Below, in pieces: positions 26,544-37,699 of a stretch of 64,000 bases of DNA. Position 1 is the stretch's first letter, and every line of letters begins with the position of its first letter. Both the position numbers and the translations under genes were made by a program. The notes below the pieces were generated by a model. The model ran no database searches. It had not been told where the DNA came from and saw only the letters and a list, made by a program, of their open reading frames with translations. The DNA is from JBKQHQ01 sp052148715 (lineage in GTDB: Bacteria; Pseudomonadota; Alphaproteobacteria; Rhizobiales; Xanthobacteraceae): positions 1-64,000 of the forward strand of contig JBKQHQ010000216.1 of assembly GCA_052148715.1 (NCBI GenBank), read 5' to 3'.

Positions 26544-28211
26544 TCACGCCAGGGCAGGCAGTTGCAAGCCGTGCTCTCGCGCGCAGGCAATCGCGTCATC
26601 GTAACCGGCATCGGCGTGGCGCATGACGCCGGAAGCGGGGTCGTTCCACAGCACGCGCTCGATGCGTCGCGCCGCTTCCGGCGTGCCGTCGCATACGACC
26701 ACCATGCCGGCATGTTGGGAGTAGCCGATCCCAACACCGCCACCGTGATGGATCGACACCCAGGTCGCTCCGCTCGCGCAATTGAGCAAAGCGTTGAGCA
26801 AAGGCCAGTCGGAGACGGCGTCGGAACCGTCCTTCATCGCTTCGGTCTCGCGGTTGGGGCTTGCGACCGAGCCGGAATCGAGGTGGTCGCGGCCTATCAC
26901 GATCGGCGCCGTCAGCTCACCGCTGGCCACCATCTCGTTGAAGGCGAGCCCAAGCCGGTGCCGGTCGCCCAGCCCGACCCAGCAGATGCGCGCCGGCAGA
27001 CCTTGGAATTTGATGCGCGATCGCGCCATGTCGAGCCAGCGGTGCAGGTGCCGGTCGTGCGGCATCAGCTCCTTGACCTTGGCGTCGGTGCGAAAAATAT
27101 CCTCGGGATCGCCGGATAGTGCAGCCCAGCGGAACGGACCGATGCCGCGGCAGAACAGCGGCCGGATATAGGCCGGCACGAAGCCGGGGAAATCGAACGC
27201 ATCGGCGACCCCCATCTCCTTCGCCATCTGCCGAATGTTGTTGCCGTAATCGACGGTCACCACGCCGCGTCGCCAAAACTCCAGCATCGCGCGCACATGA
27301 ACCGCCATCGACTCCTTCGCCGCGCGTTCGACCGCCTTCGGATCGCGCTCGCGCCGCGCCTCCCATTCGCCGAGCGTCCAGTGCGACGGTAGATAGCCGT
27401 TGATCGGGTCGTGCGCCGAGGTCTGGTCGGTGACCACATCCGGCTTCACGCCGCGCGCCGCGAGCTCCGGCAAGACCTCAGCGGCGTTGCCGACCACGCC
27501 CACCGAGATCGGCCTTCGCTCGCGGCAGGAACGCTCCACCATGGCCAGCGCCTCATCGAGAGTGTCGGCCCGGGCATCGAGGTAGCCGGTCTTCAGTCGC
27601 ATCTCGATGCGGGACGGCTGGCACTCGACGGCGAGCAGCGACGCGCCGGCCATCGTCGCAGCCAGCGGCTGCGCCCCGCCCATGCCGCCGAGTCCTGCCG
27701 TCAGAATCCATTTGCCCGCGAGACTTCCGCCGTAGTGGCGCCGCCCGATCTCGGCAAACACCTCGTAGGTGCCCTGCACGATGCCTTGCGAGCCGATATA
27801 GATCCACGAACCGGCCGTCATCTGGCCGAACATCATCAGCCCTTTGCGGTCAAGCTCGCGGAAGTGATCGAGCGTCGCCCAATGCGGCACGAGGTTGGAG
27901 TTCGCGATCAATACCCGCGGTGCGTCCACATGCGTCCGAAACACGCCGACCGGCTTGCCCGACTGCACCAAAAGCGTCTCGTCCGCCTCGAGCTTGCACA
28001 GCGCCGCAACGATGCGGTCGTAACTCTCCCAATCACGCGCGGCGCGGCCGATCCCGCCGTAGACCACGAGCTCATGCGGCTTCTCGGCCACTTCGGCATC
28101 GAGGTTGTTCATCAGCATCCGCAGCGGAGCCTCGGTGAGCCAAGATTTGGCGTTGAGTCGCGGTCCGCGCGGAGCGCGAACGATCCGCGCATTGTCGAGA
28201 CGGGTGGGCAT
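26544..28211 (-). CDS. hutU: Urocanate hydratase
   Basis: A 555-residue urocanase, matching the family's usual 555-560. It converts urocanate to 4-imidazolone-5-propionate, step two of histidine degradation, using tightly bound NAD+ as electrophile. Clear family blocks are MMFGQMTAGSWIYIGSQGI, GLGGMGGAQPLA (NAD-binding Gly-rich loop), TDQTSAHDP, FCRGIGPFRWAALSGDPEDI and SIHHGGGVGIGYSQHAG. The enzyme is a cytosolic homodimer. No hutH, hutI, hutG, hutF or HutC-type regulator lies nearby, so the pathway must be completed elsewhere. The gene is convergent with the bis-MGD oxidoreductase, 66 bases apart, with no clear terminator between. Confidence 0.97.
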   Translation of the reverse strand: MPTRLDNARIVRAPRGPRLNAKSWLTEAPLRMLMNNLDAEVAEKPHELVVYGGIGRAARDWESYDRIVAALCKLEADETLLVQSGKPVGVFRTHVDAPRVLIANSNLVPHWATLDHFRELDRKGLMMFGQMTAGSWIYIGSQGIVQGTYEVFAEIGRRHYGGSLAGKWILTAGLGGMGGAQPLAATMAGASLLAVECQPSRIEMRLKTGYLDARADTLDEALAMVERSCRERRPISVGVVGNAAEVLPELAARGVKPDVVTDQTSAHDPINGYLPSHWTLGEWEARRERDPKAVERAAKESMAVHVRAMLEFWRRGVVTVDYGNNIRQMAKEMGVADAFDFPGFVPAYIRPLFCRGIGPFRWAALSGDPEDIFRTDAKVKELMPHDRHLHRWLDMARSRIKFQGLPARICWVGLGDRHRLGLAFNEMVASGELTAPIVIGRDHLDSGSVASPNRETEAMKDGSDAVSDWPLLNALLNCASGATWVSIHHGGGVGIGYSQHAGMVVVCDGTPEAARRIERVLWNDPASGVMRHADAGYDDAIACAREHGLQLPALA

Positions 28212-28408
28212 CCGCTACTCCTCAGCTTGGACGAAGGCGCGGCGGGCATCGAGCACCGCGCGGCCGTGGACCGACGCAACGATACGCGTTCGCGTCGCGA
28301 CTGCACAGCCTCGCGTTCGGAGACAGTCCTCCAGAATCACTGGGTTGCCCGGATCTCTCGCCGAGCCCGGAGAGATTCGCGTCCTCCGGTGGCTCATGAT
28401 CAAAGCAA

Positions 28409-28431
28409 AGGGCCGGCGCATGGCCGGCCCT
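28409..28431 (-). terminator. Terminator of the Omp25-type gene
   Basis: AGGGCCGG - cgcatgg - CCGGCCCT is an 8-base perfect stem, 30 bases past the stop at 28462. Read on the minus strand the stem is followed by TTGCTTTG, a weak T-rich tail. Confidence 0.6.
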
Positions 28432-28461
28432 CGCTAAAGACGCACTTCGATTGACGGTCGA

Positions 28462-29220
28462 TCAGAACCGGAAGTTCAACTTGGCCCGAATGACGTTGTT
28501 CTGAAAGCGCTCGGAATTCGTTACGCTGCTGACGCCAGCAAGGGGAGTGATCGGCACGCTGTTGATTGTGTAACTCCCTGTGTCGATGTAGAGATATTCG
28601 ACACCCCCGGTCCAATTTCCCCACAACGCCATCTCAATGCCACCGCCCACCGTATAGCCTGTCCGCGTCGTCGTCCCGTTGGTGAACGGAACGTTAGCAA
28701 AGCCGGTGGGGGTAAATGTCGCGCTGGCCGACCCATTCTCGAAAGCGACGCCGCCCGTCACGTAGAACAGCCATCGGTCCGCGGCGTAGCCGAGGCGACC
28801 GCGTATCGTGCTGAACCAATTCTCGTTGACGGTGCCGAACACAGTTCCGAATGCATTAACGGCGGAACTGCTTCCACGCTGGCCGGAGCCGTCGAAGTCG
28901 GCTTCAAGGCCGAACACAGCATGGCCAGCCTGCCAATTATAACCGATCTGGCCGCCACCGACGACACCTGATAAGTTGGTTGTCCCGGACGCAGTTGATC
29001 CGGTTATAACCGCACCCGCAGCCGTTAAGCTGCTTCCCGTGTCACTAAGACTGGAAAAACCGCCGCCGAGGTTGGCGCCGATATAGAACCCGGTCCAGCT
29101 ATACCCCGCAACGTAGGCCGGCGCTTTGTAGGGCATCGGCGCCGCCACCGGAAGATCCGCAGCGAATGCCGGGGCCGCGATGGCTACAGCTGCTGCGCTC
29201 GCAAGCAAAATCCGCTTCAT
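28462..29220 (-). CDS. Omp25/Omp31-type outer-membrane beta-barrel protein
   Basis: A 252-residue outer-membrane protein. ATG 29220 has a GGAG ribosome site 8 bases upstream. A signal peptide ends at AFAAD (about residue 21), then a proline-rich stretch and SWTGFYIGANLGGGFS, the hallmark start of small rhizobial 8-strand barrels (Brucella Omp25/31 family). Alternating strands follow, including DRWLFYVTGGVAF and VGGGIEMALWGNWTGGVEYL. It ends in NFRF, a terminal aromatic residue as BamA recognition requires. It probably supports envelope stability; pore function is unproven. A second family member is encoded at 52249. Confidence 0.9.
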   Translation of the reverse strand: MKRILLASAAAVAIAAPAFAADLPVAAPMPYKAPAYVAGYSWTGFYIGANLGGGFSSLSDTGSSLTAAGAVITGSTASGTTNLSGVVGGGQIGYNWQAGHAVFGLEADFDGSGQRGSSSAVNAFGTVFGTVNENWFSTIRGRLGYAADRWLFYVTGGVAFENGSASATFTPTGFANVPFTNGTTTRTGYTVGGGIEMALWGNWTGGVEYLYIDTGSYTINSVPITPLAGVSSVTNSERFQNNVIRAKLNFRF

Positions 29221-29722
29221 TTCTTTACTCCGAAGTGCGACCGCGAACGGCGCAGATTGCGAACAGAACCAAGATAACCCGCGAAGCATTGATACGATTC
29301 AATTCTCTTTGACAACCTTCCCGCCGGATTTCCCTCGGGATTTTTCTAGGACGTTGCTATCTCGCAACTAATAGTAACTAATTACCATTTGAATTACCCA
29401 GGACGTCGCTGCGAAATACTTCCGCGGAAAGTCGCAGTGGGCCGGCAGTCGGCTGGGCGCGCGGGGCTACAGCGTGATCCCCCCAGGGCGGTGCGCTTCC
29501 TCCTCAACTGGGCGAAATCCGAGCCCCGTCCTGTTTGAGGTAGGCGTTGCCGCGCCAGCCGGCATCCCGCTATATGCTGCGACAAAGCCCGTGCCTTTCG
29601 CGATTGAGGCAATATTCGAACGGCAACCGCTAAGGCGAGGCGCTTGCTGCATCCGAGCATGCGGAGCGAGCGAGGAAGCGATCGATCGCGCAACCGCGCG
29701 AGGACGTGCGCGATTGGATGCG
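29221..29722. other. Divergent promoter region, 502 bases
   Basis: Contains the promoters of the Omp25-type gene (minus) and the GT4 gene (plus). The part about 29300-29395 is notably AT-rich for this window (several TAAT/ATTA runs). A minus-strand stretch near 29520-29570 faintly resembles a TPR segment but is too short to call a relic. Confidence 0.4.
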
Positions 29723-31033
29723 ATGACGATGAATATCTTGTTTGTTCATAACAATTTTCCGGCCCAGTTCCAACATGTCGCCCGCGCGCTCGTCGACGAC
29801 CCGACCAACCGAGTGGCGGCCGTGGGATCGCCCACTGCGCGTGCGCTAAAGGGCGTCAAGCTTGCAAAGTACAGTCTGAACGACGCCGATGTGTCGGCAA
29901 CGCACCCTTTCGCCAGGCGCTTCGATCTGGAGTGCCGCCGCGCCGAGCAGGTCCTTTACGCGCTGTCCTCCCTGGGATCGGGCGGCTTCAAGCCGGACGT
30001 GATCATGGCCCATCCCGGCTGGGGCGAAACGTTGCCGCTGCGAACCATCTTTCCGCAAGCGCGCCTGATCATCTACTGCGAGTTCTTCTACGGCGTGGAC
30101 GGCCGCGACGTCGGCTTCGATCCCGAATTCCCGGAAACCGGGGCCGACGGGCATGTCGCGCTGCATCTGAAGAATGCGTCGACCTTGCTGGCGCTCTCCG
30201 ACGCCGATTGCGGCGTGTCACCAACCGTTTGGCAACACTCCACCTACCCCAAGGAATTCCAGGACAAGATCAGCATTCTGCACGAAGGGGTCGATGCCGA
30301 CCTGGCAAAGCCGGCGCCGGACGCGACGTTTCGGCTCCCCTCGGGGCGCGAGCTTACGCGATCGGACGAGGTCGTCACCTTCGTCGCCCGCAACCTAGAA
30401 CCGGTCCGGGGTTACCATATTTTCATGCGCGCGCTGCCGCGCATTCTGGCCCAGCGACCGCATGCCGAGATCTTGGTGATCGGCGCCGATGGCACCTCGT
30501 ACGGCGCCCTTCCACCGCCCGGTAAAACGTGGAAGTCGTTGTTCCTGGACGAGGTCGCCGAGCAAATAGACAAAAAGCGCGTTCATTTCACCGGACCGTT
30601 GCCCCACCGCGATTACCTGCGTGCGCTCCAGGTCTCGTCGGCGCATGTCTACCTCACCTATCCGTTCGTGCTGTCCTGGTCTTTGCTCGAGGCTCTAAGC
30701 GCGGGCTGCGTCGTGATCGGCTCCGATACTGCTCCGGTCCGTGAAGTGATCGACGGCGAGAACGGAATACTCGTCCCCTTCTTCGACCCGGATCAGCTCG
30801 CCGAGCGGGTCATCGAGGCGCTCGCCCACCCCCGGCGGTTTCACTCGCTCCGCGCCAACGCGCGTCGGACGGTTCTCGATCGCTACGACCTGAAGCGCAT
30901 TTGTCTGCCCAAGTTGATGGCGTTCGTGCGCGGCAGTGAGAGCCAATCCGCACCGGCCAGGGTTCGCGGCCAACGCAATGACGTTCGGGCATTGGCGAGG
31001 GCCGCAAAGCCTCCGCGCGCCGGCGAGCGGTGA
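29723..31033 (+). CDS. Family 4 (GT-B) glycosyltransferase
   Basis: A 436-residue glycosyltransferase; ATG 29723 or 29729, with GGAT just upstream. The N-terminal acceptor-side domain starts with MNILFVHNNFPAQFQ. The C-terminal GT4 donor-binding domain has FVARNLEPVRGYHIFMRALP, a phosphate-binding FTGPLP turn, and SLLEALSAGCVVIGSDTAPV (the ExFG/LEA-type nucleotide-sugar motif), then EVIDGENGILVPFFD. Such enzymes add sugars to extracellular polysaccharide or LPS intermediates on the cytoplasmic side of the membrane. The last 45 residues are a basic tail. No other polysaccharide gene is adjacent. Confidence 0.88.
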   Translation: MTMNILFVHNNFPAQFQHVARALVDDPTNRVAAVGSPTARALKGVKLAKYSLNDADVSATHPFARRFDLECRRAEQVLYALSSLGSGGFKPDVIMAHPGWGETLPLRTIFPQARLIIYCEFFYGVDGRDVGFDPEFPETGADGHVALHLKNASTLLALSDADCGVSPTVWQHSTYPKEFQDKISILHEGVDADLAKPAPDATFRLPSGRELTRSDEVVTFVARNLEPVRGYHIFMRALPRILAQRPHAEILVIGADGTSYGALPPPGKTWKSLFLDEVAEQIDKKRVHFTGPLPHRDYLRALQVSSAHVYLTYPFVLSWSLLEALSAGCVVIGSDTAPVREVIDGENGILVPFFDPDQLAERVIEALAHPRRFHSLRANARRTVLDRYDLKRICLPKLMAFVRGSESQSAPARVRGQRNDVRALARAAKPPRAGER

Positions 31034-31194
31034 TGCCCGTTGCGGCTCGTCGGTGCTCATTAGCCGATCGATCGGGATCGCAGGTGACGATGGGAGATTT
31101 GCGAGGCTTGCGGCTTCGCCGAACAACACATTCTCTTGGCACAAGCCCGCGCTCGTCGTTTTGGGCTTAACGGGATTGCGCAGAGCGACACCAC

Positions 31195-31506
31195 TTTGTC
31201 ATTGATCTGCTCGATCTCGCATCGCAGCGCCAGAGCAACGCTCCGCGGAGAAGCGCCGAGCGCCCCGGTGATAACAGGGATCTTTGAGCCTTTGACATTC
31301 TCAAACAGAAAGCCAAACTGGCGCTCAACCGGCAGCGCCCGATACATCCACTTGGCGAGACAGGCGATCTCCCAGTCGCGGTCGACCTCCTTGGCCACCC
31401 GCTTGGGCAGGTCATGCTGCTCAAGGATCGCCAAACAGTCTCGCAGGTCGCGGTAGGGCACGGTGAAGCTCGTCTTGCGCGAGGGATTGGCCGCCGAACG
31501 AGGCAA
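31195..31506 (-). pseudogene. Truncated N-terminus of a UbiD-family decarboxylase
   Basis: A minus-strand frame from ATG 31506 reads a UbiD-like N-terminus: DLRDCLAILEQHDLPKRVAK, EVDRDWEIACLAKW, FLFENVKGSKIPVITGALG and SVALALRCEIEQINDK. After about residue 104 the match ends and the frame turns basic and Cys-rich. Full UbiD proteins have about 450-500 residues with the prenylated-FMN catalytic Glu-Arg-Glu set in the missing part, so this cannot be active. The adjacent sequence toward 31034 holds no further UbiD segment that I can see. Confidence 0.75.
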
Positions 31507-31687
31507 CTTGCCACAGATACCAGCAGAACAAATCGTCCGCCACGGTCCGGCGCCAATTGCCTGGGATCGGGCGCAGCACGCGGCCGACGGAAGGGCTCGG
31601 GGTCACGCTGTGCGGCCGCGTGGCCCTTGATTTAACTAAGCCACTTAGGTAACCCTCTTAGCCTTCTGGTCGCGCTCGGAGCCGAAT

Positions 31688-32287
31688 GTGAAGGTCTTGC
31701 CGTTCCATCGTCATAACAGGACGCGCCGCGGCGCGAAGGCGTCGGAGCTCGAGCAGAAGCTTCCGTTGAGCATTTCTCGTCGGGAGATGCTGGTCGACGG
31801 GTCGGATCAGGAGTTCCGCCGGCTCATTTACCGGATGCTGATCACCGCTGCGCGGCTGGCGGACATCCGCAATGCCCTCGCAGCGCGCGTGGGCGTGAGC
31901 GGCACTCAGTACACGATGCTGATGTCGGTGCTGCATTTTCAGGGCACCGACGGCATCTCGATCGGGGCGCTGGCCGAGCACCTCGAGGTTACGGGACCGC
32001 ACGTGACTAGCGAGATCCGCAAGCTCGCGGCGCTCGGCCTCGTGCGCAAGGTTGCGAACCCGAGCGACCGGCGCGGCGTGCTTGTGCGCCTGTCGGCCGA
32101 CGGGCGTAAGCGGCTGCTGCGCGCCTTCACCTTCATCCGCGGCGTCAACGACCGGCTGTTCGCGGAGGTCACGGGCGCCGAATTCGAGGCCTTGGTCGGC
32201 TTCAATCGCAAGTTCGTCCGCAACACCGAGGCGACGCTCGCCTGGATGACGCAAGAATCCGTCGCCGAAGCAGCGTCAAACCTTTAG
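31688..32287 (+). CDS. MarR-family transcriptional regulator
   Basis: A 199-residue winged-helix regulator starting at GTG 31688 with a CGGAG ribosome site 6 bases upstream. The MarR core (about 40-170) has a dimerisation helix, then SIGALAEHLEVTGPHVTSEI as the DNA-reading helix-turn-helix, and a wing with PSDRRGVLVRLSADGRKRL, the MarR DxR signature. MarR proteins usually repress neighbouring catabolic genes and release on binding an aromatic ligand. The HpaB-type monooxygenase gene starts 24 bases downstream, so the two are probably one operon, and the ligand may be its aromatic substrate. Confidence 0.9.
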   Translation: MKVLPFHRHNRTRRGAKASELEQKLPLSISRREMLVDGSDQEFRRLIYRMLITAARLADIRNALAARVGVSGTQYTMLMSVLHFQGTDGISIGALAEHLEVTGPHVTSEIRKLAALGLVRKVANPSDRRGVLVRLSADGRKRLLRAFTFIRGVNDRLFAEVTGAEFEALVGFNRKFVRNTEATLAWMTQESVAEAASNL

Positions 32288-32310
32288 GCATCCGGCAGGA
32301 GGGACACGAC

Positions 32311-33786
32311 ATGTTGCGCACCGGGAAAGAGCACATCGAGTCGCTGCGGGACGGCCGCGTCATCTATATCGGCAACGAGCGCGTCGACGACGTTACCCGC
32401 CACCCGGCGTTCCGCAACGCCGCGCACACGGTCGCAGCGCTGTACGACATGAAGGCCGACCCGGCGCACGGGGCCGAGATGACGTTCGAGGAGGACGGCG
32501 GGCGGCACGCGATCTATTTCCTACGCGCCAAGTCGCGCGATGACCTCCAGCGGCGCATGCTCGGCCATCGGCGAATCGCCGACTTCACCCATGGGATGTT
32601 CGGGCGCTCGCCCGATCACGTCGCCTCGTTCATCACCGGGATGGCGATGAAACCGGACGAGCTCAAGGCGCCGTGCGCGCATCCGGACCATTTGCTCGCT
32701 TATTACCGCTACGCCCGGGACAACGATCTCTACGTCGTCTATGCGGTGCTGCCGCCGCAGGCCGCGCGCAATCCCGAATTCTATCTGCGTCAGAACCTGC
32801 CGATCCCCACGTTGCGCGTCGTCCGCGAGGACGACGCCGGGGTCGTCATCTCGGGCATGAAGATGCTGGCCACCGGCGCGGTGTTCGCCAACGAGATCTG
32901 GATTGGCAACGTGCTCCCGCTCGCTCCCGACCAGAAGAGCGAAGCAATCACCTGCGCGGTGCCGTGCAATGCGCCGGGACTGCAGTTGTGGTCGCGCCAG
33001 CCCATGGAGCCTGGCTGCACCTCGGAGTTCGACGCGCCGCTCGCCTATCGCTACGACGAAACCGACAGCATGCTTCTGTGCGACGAGGTCAAGGTGCCGT
33101 GGGAGCGGGTGTTCGTGCACGGCGACGCGCTGCTCTCGCGCGACGTCTACATCAAGACGCCGAGCCATTGCTTTGGCAATCACCAATCGAACGTGCGGTA
33201 CTGGTCGAAGATGCGGCTCATGCTCGGCCTGTGCAGCAAGGTGGCGAATGCCACCGGCGCCGACCAGGTGCCGGCGGTACGCGAGACGCTCGGCAAGATG
33301 TCGTCCTACGAGGCCACGATCGCCGGCATGGTCCATGGGCAGATCAATGCCTTCGAGGACTGGCCGGGCGGCGGCTATGTGTGCTTCAACCGCCGCATGA
33401 TGTACGCGGCGCTCGAATGGTGCACGCAAAACTACAGCGGATTTGTCGATGAGCTGCGCGAGCTATGCGGCGGCGGCGTGTTCCAGATGCCGGCGAACAT
33501 CTCGGTGATGCGGGATCCCGATCTTGCCCGCGGTTTCTTGACCTATTGGCAGACGCCGCAATGTGATGCAATCACGCGGATGAAGCTGTTCAAGCTCACT
33601 TGGGACCTGGTGGGATCGGGATTCGCCGGACGGCACCAGCAATACGAGAAGTTCTATGCCGGCGCGCCGTTCATCGTGCGCAACCACGCGTTCCGCGAGA
33701 CCGACTGGGCCGCCTTCAACAAGATCGTCGAGGATCTGATGGCAGGCTACGACCACTCCGGACAACAGAGCCGTCCTACAAAATAA
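32311..33786 (+). CDS. HpaB/PvcC-family FADH2-dependent aromatic monooxygenase
   Basis: A 491-residue protein with an excellent ribosome site (AGGAGGG) before ATG 32311. It belongs to the two-component 4-hydroxyphenylacetate 3-hydroxylase family with an acyl-CoA-dehydrogenase-like fold: an N-terminal domain with VTRHPAFRNAA, a middle beta domain with GMKMLATGAVFANEIWIG, and a C-terminal helical domain with LFKLTWDLVGSGFAGRHQQY. These enzymes hydroxylate phenols ortho to an OH using FADH2 from a partner reductase (HpaC); none is adjacent. The exact substrate is uncertain. It is co-transcribed with the MarR gene and convergent with groEL across a strong hairpin. Confidence 0.87.
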   Translation: MLRTGKEHIESLRDGRVIYIGNERVDDVTRHPAFRNAAHTVAALYDMKADPAHGAEMTFEEDGGRHAIYFLRAKSRDDLQRRMLGHRRIADFTHGMFGRSPDHVASFITGMAMKPDELKAPCAHPDHLLAYYRYARDNDLYVVYAVLPPQAARNPEFYLRQNLPIPTLRVVREDDAGVVISGMKMLATGAVFANEIWIGNVLPLAPDQKSEAITCAVPCNAPGLQLWSRQPMEPGCTSEFDAPLAYRYDETDSMLLCDEVKVPWERVFVHGDALLSRDVYIKTPSHCFGNHQSNVRYWSKMRLMLGLCSKVANATGADQVPAVRETLGKMSSYEATIAGMVHGQINAFEDWPGGGYVCFNRRMMYAALEWCTQNYSGFVDELRELCGGGVFQMPANISVMRDPDLARGFLTYWQTPQCDAITRMKLFKLTWDLVGSGFAGRHQQYEKFYAGAPFIVRNHAFRETDWAAFNKIVEDLMAGYDHSGQQSRPTK

Positions 33787-33815
33787 CGAGGGCCCGGACG
33801 CATCCCGGGCCCTCG
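33787..33815. terminator. Bidirectional terminator between the HpaB-type gene and groEL
   Basis: CGAGGGCCCGG (33787-33797) and CCGGGCCCTCG (33805-33815) form an 11-base perfect stem with a 7-base loop, directly after the HpaB-type stop and 24 bases after the groEL stop. T-runs are short on both sides (TCGTCTTTA on plus). Confidence 0.75.
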
Positions 33816-33839
33816 TCGTCTTTACGGTGCTTGGCGCGA

Positions 33840-35492
<1,653 letters not shown>

Positions 35493-35609
35493 CTTGATAT
35501 TCCTTTCAATTCGACCCGAAATCGTACAGGGCGGCCAAAAGCCGCCTCTGCGACGATGCGGTCAATGCGTTGGTAGATGTTGTTGCGGGTTGGCCGCGGC
35601 CTGCGCCAA

Positions 35610-35924
35610 TCAGGCGGCCTTCTTCTTAGCCTCGGACTCGACAAGCACCCCCATGATGTCGCTCTCTTTCATGATCAGGTACTCGACGCCATCGATCTTG
35701 ACCTCGGTGCCCGACCATTTGCCGAAGAGCACCGTGTCGCCGACCTTCACGTCGATCGGGATCAGCTTGCCGCTTTCATCGCGGCCCCCCGGGCCGACGC
35801 CCACGACCTTGCCCTGCTGCGGCTTTTCCTTTGCCGTGTCCGGGATGATGATCCCGCCGGCCGTCTTGGCTTCGGCGTCGATACGCTCGACAACGACGCG
35901 GTCGTGTAGGGGACGAAATTTCAT
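35610..35924 (-). CDS. groES: Co-chaperonin GroES (Hsp10)
   Basis: A 104-residue GroES, typical in length, from ATG 35924 with AGGAGGC just upstream. It begins MKFRPLHDRVVVERID and carries the mobile loop (AKTAGGIIIPDTAKEKPQQG) that docks on GroEL, and TVLFGKWSGTEVKIDG in the barrel. It caps the GroEL cavity as a heptamer. It is the first gene of the groES-groEL operon; the CIRCE operator lies about 90 bases upstream of its start. Confidence 0.99.
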   Translation of the reverse strand: MKFRPLHDRVVVERIDAEAKTAGGIIIPDTAKEKPQQGKVVGVGPGGRDESGKLIPIDVKVGDTVLFGKWSGTEVKIDGVEYLIMKESDIMGVLVESEAKKKAA

Positions 35925-36014
35925 CGATAGCCTCCTTAGCGCTGGTTATTGCAGTGGGGATTGTGCCTTCGGCACCGCACGGGGTCGCGCATGGTGCCGA
36001 GCGCGGATGCCCTC

Positions 36015-36041
36015 TTAGCACTCTCGGCGGAAGAGTGCCAG
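36015..36041. promoter_or_regulatory. CIRCE element (HrcA operator) of groES-groEL
   Basis: TTAGCACTC, nine spacer bases, then GAGTGCCAG. The left arm is an exact match to the CIRCE consensus TTAGCACTC-N9-GAGTGCTAA and the right arm matches 7 of 9. This position before groES is standard for HrcA repression, released on heat shock when GroEL is titrated. Confidence 0.93.
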
Positions 36042-36193
36042 GGCCGATCATGCGTTTCGCGCCAGCCTCCGGCGCGGCCACGGCAGACTCGAGGGCAGGC
36101 GCGCGGAAAATACAAAAGAATCAATAATTTAGCCGAACATGTGACCCGCATTATTCGCAAATCGATGCTCGCCTCTGCTCTCGGGGCAAGGGG

Positions 36194-36649
36194 TCAGGGA
36201 CGAACGTAACTCCACCCCGTCTCCTGGAGCTGCATCAGCCGCACGACCCCTGACGGAACCACCGATGCCTGCGGCAGGATCGGGACCGGGTGCCCCTCAC
36301 GTTTCTCCATGCCCGCCTTGGTGTTGCCGCATGCGGAATACGCTATCGGAGTATGGTCCTGCGCGAGCTGTCTAATGCGCTCCTGCACCGGCGACGTATC
36401 GGCGCGGAGCATGTGCAGCCCCGGCCCATAGGCAACGATCTCGACCTGCGCGTCCTCGCCTTGCTCTCGGTAGTATTCGATGACGTGCGTGGCATTATTG
36501 AGAGCCATATTCATGATGTCGGGGTCATTCTGGTCCACATGAATGGAAACCCGGTGCGGTTTTCCCGGCTCGGCCGCGGGAACCGAAACGGCAAAACACA
36601 ATAAGAGCGCCGCGACGATGGTCGGGGCAAGCGGAAATCCCAGCCTCAT
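36194..36649 (-). CDS. Exported DsrE/DsrF-like family protein
   Basis: A 151-residue protein with a GAGGAG ribosome site and a signal peptide cleaved near VPAAE (about residue 26). The mature part is a DsrE-like alpha/beta fold: VSIHVDQNDPDIMNMALNNA, QVEIVAYGPGLHML and a conserved Cys in IAYSACGNT. In DsrE/TusD relatives this Cys region carries persulfide sulfur, but exported versions are common in Hyphomicrobiales and their role is unknown. The stop lies in a region with no clear terminator. Confidence 0.82.
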   Translation of the reverse strand: MRLGFPLAPTIVAALLLCFAVSVPAAEPGKPHRVSIHVDQNDPDIMNMALNNATHVIEYYREQGEDAQVEIVAYGPGLHMLRADTSPVQERIRQLAQDHTPIAYSACGNTKAGMEKREGHPVPILPQASVVPSGVVRLMQLQETGWSYVRP

Positions 36650-36798
36650 GCTGCTCCTCCTCTTCGGTGTCGGCGATGCGCGGCACTCTTATTGCACCAA
36701 CGCACGCTCCGCGTAACCTGAAAGCCGAGACATCAGCGCAGAAAATTCAGCCGCGGGACCCGCCAGCCGCATTGCCCACACCAATGCCTCGGTGAACC

Positions 36799-37440
36799 TT
36801 ACACCGAGGATCGCTTTCTGGAAGCACTCGCAGCCATCCCGCGGCCGACTACCGCCGCGAGCGCCAGCGCGCCCACGAACAGCAGCGGCAGGTGTTGGGG
36901 CGTGAACATGGCTTCGGCGGCTGGCGCAAAGGCCGCTCGTTCGGCGTCGGTGAGGACGGGCCATACCAATGGCATGTCATCCGCTGGGTCCGTCGTTGAA
37001 GCATCAACGGCGCGAGTGTTGTCCAGCGTTGGCTCGGGGTCCAATGGGCCGATCGGGGCCTTCTGCCCGGGCAGGAATGCAGAAACGACCTCTCCCGTGC
37101 TTCGGCCCGCAGTGACCACCGGCGTCGGCGCGATCGAGGGCTCAGTGATCGGCCGCTCCTTGTGCGTCTCTGCCGTCACGTGCGGCGTCGGTTTCATCGT
37201 CGGACGCGGCCTGACCGACGTGAAACGGTGAGCCGTAAGGCCTCCGGTCCCAAGGTACCAACACCTGCGGTGGTTCGCGCGGTCGACGCGGTAGTACCAG
37301 TGGCTGCCCGGAGGTGATTGAGCGTTCGGCTGATTGAGGCAACCGTCGGCCGCATACGCTGCTCCTCCCAATGGAGCACTCACGGCGACGGCTACAAAAA
37401 CGCCGGCATACGCCGCCCGCGCGAATGGTACAATTCGCAT
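36799..37440 (-). CDS. Secreted or membrane-anchored hypothetical protein (213 aa)
   Basis: A 213-residue protein; ATG 37440 has an AAAGG site upstream. A signal peptide ends near AAYAADG (about 31). The N-terminal domain carries PPGSHWYYRVDRANHRRCWYL, a Trp/Tyr/Cys motif repeated in many Bradyrhizobium-type proteins and paired with a Cys at about 34. A proline/threonine-rich linker follows (about 75-165), then a single helix (about 180-200, LPLLFVGALALAAVVG) and a basic tail. It is probably held in the inner membrane with its WYYR domain outside. Function unknown. Confidence 0.7.
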   Translation of the reverse strand: MRIVPFARAAYAGVFVAVAVSAPLGGAAYAADGCLNQPNAQSPPGSHWYYRVDRANHRRCWYLGTGGLTAHRFTSVRPRPTMKPTPHVTAETHKERPITEPSIAPTPVVTAGRSTGEVVSAFLPGQKAPIGPLDPEPTLDNTRAVDASTTDPADDMPLVWPVLTDAERAAFAPAAEAMFTPQHLPLLFVGALALAAVVGRGMAASASRKRSSV

Positions 37441-37699
37441 TGGCTATTGCCTTTCAACACGCTGACCCCCCTGCCCCGCATCGAAGGCCGGCCAAACAGG
37501 TTTGTTGACCGGTAATATTCTAACGATCAATTTGGGTCGTAATGAGTCATAAATTCGGCAGTTCGCGCCGCCAGCGAACACACCGGCGCACGCACGCGTG
37601 GGCGATCGGTCACCGCACGGCGTCGATCATCGTGGACCAAGCAGCGCTCACCGCCGCCGCTTGCTCGGTGACGAACCTCCGTCTTCGGATGAGATTAGG

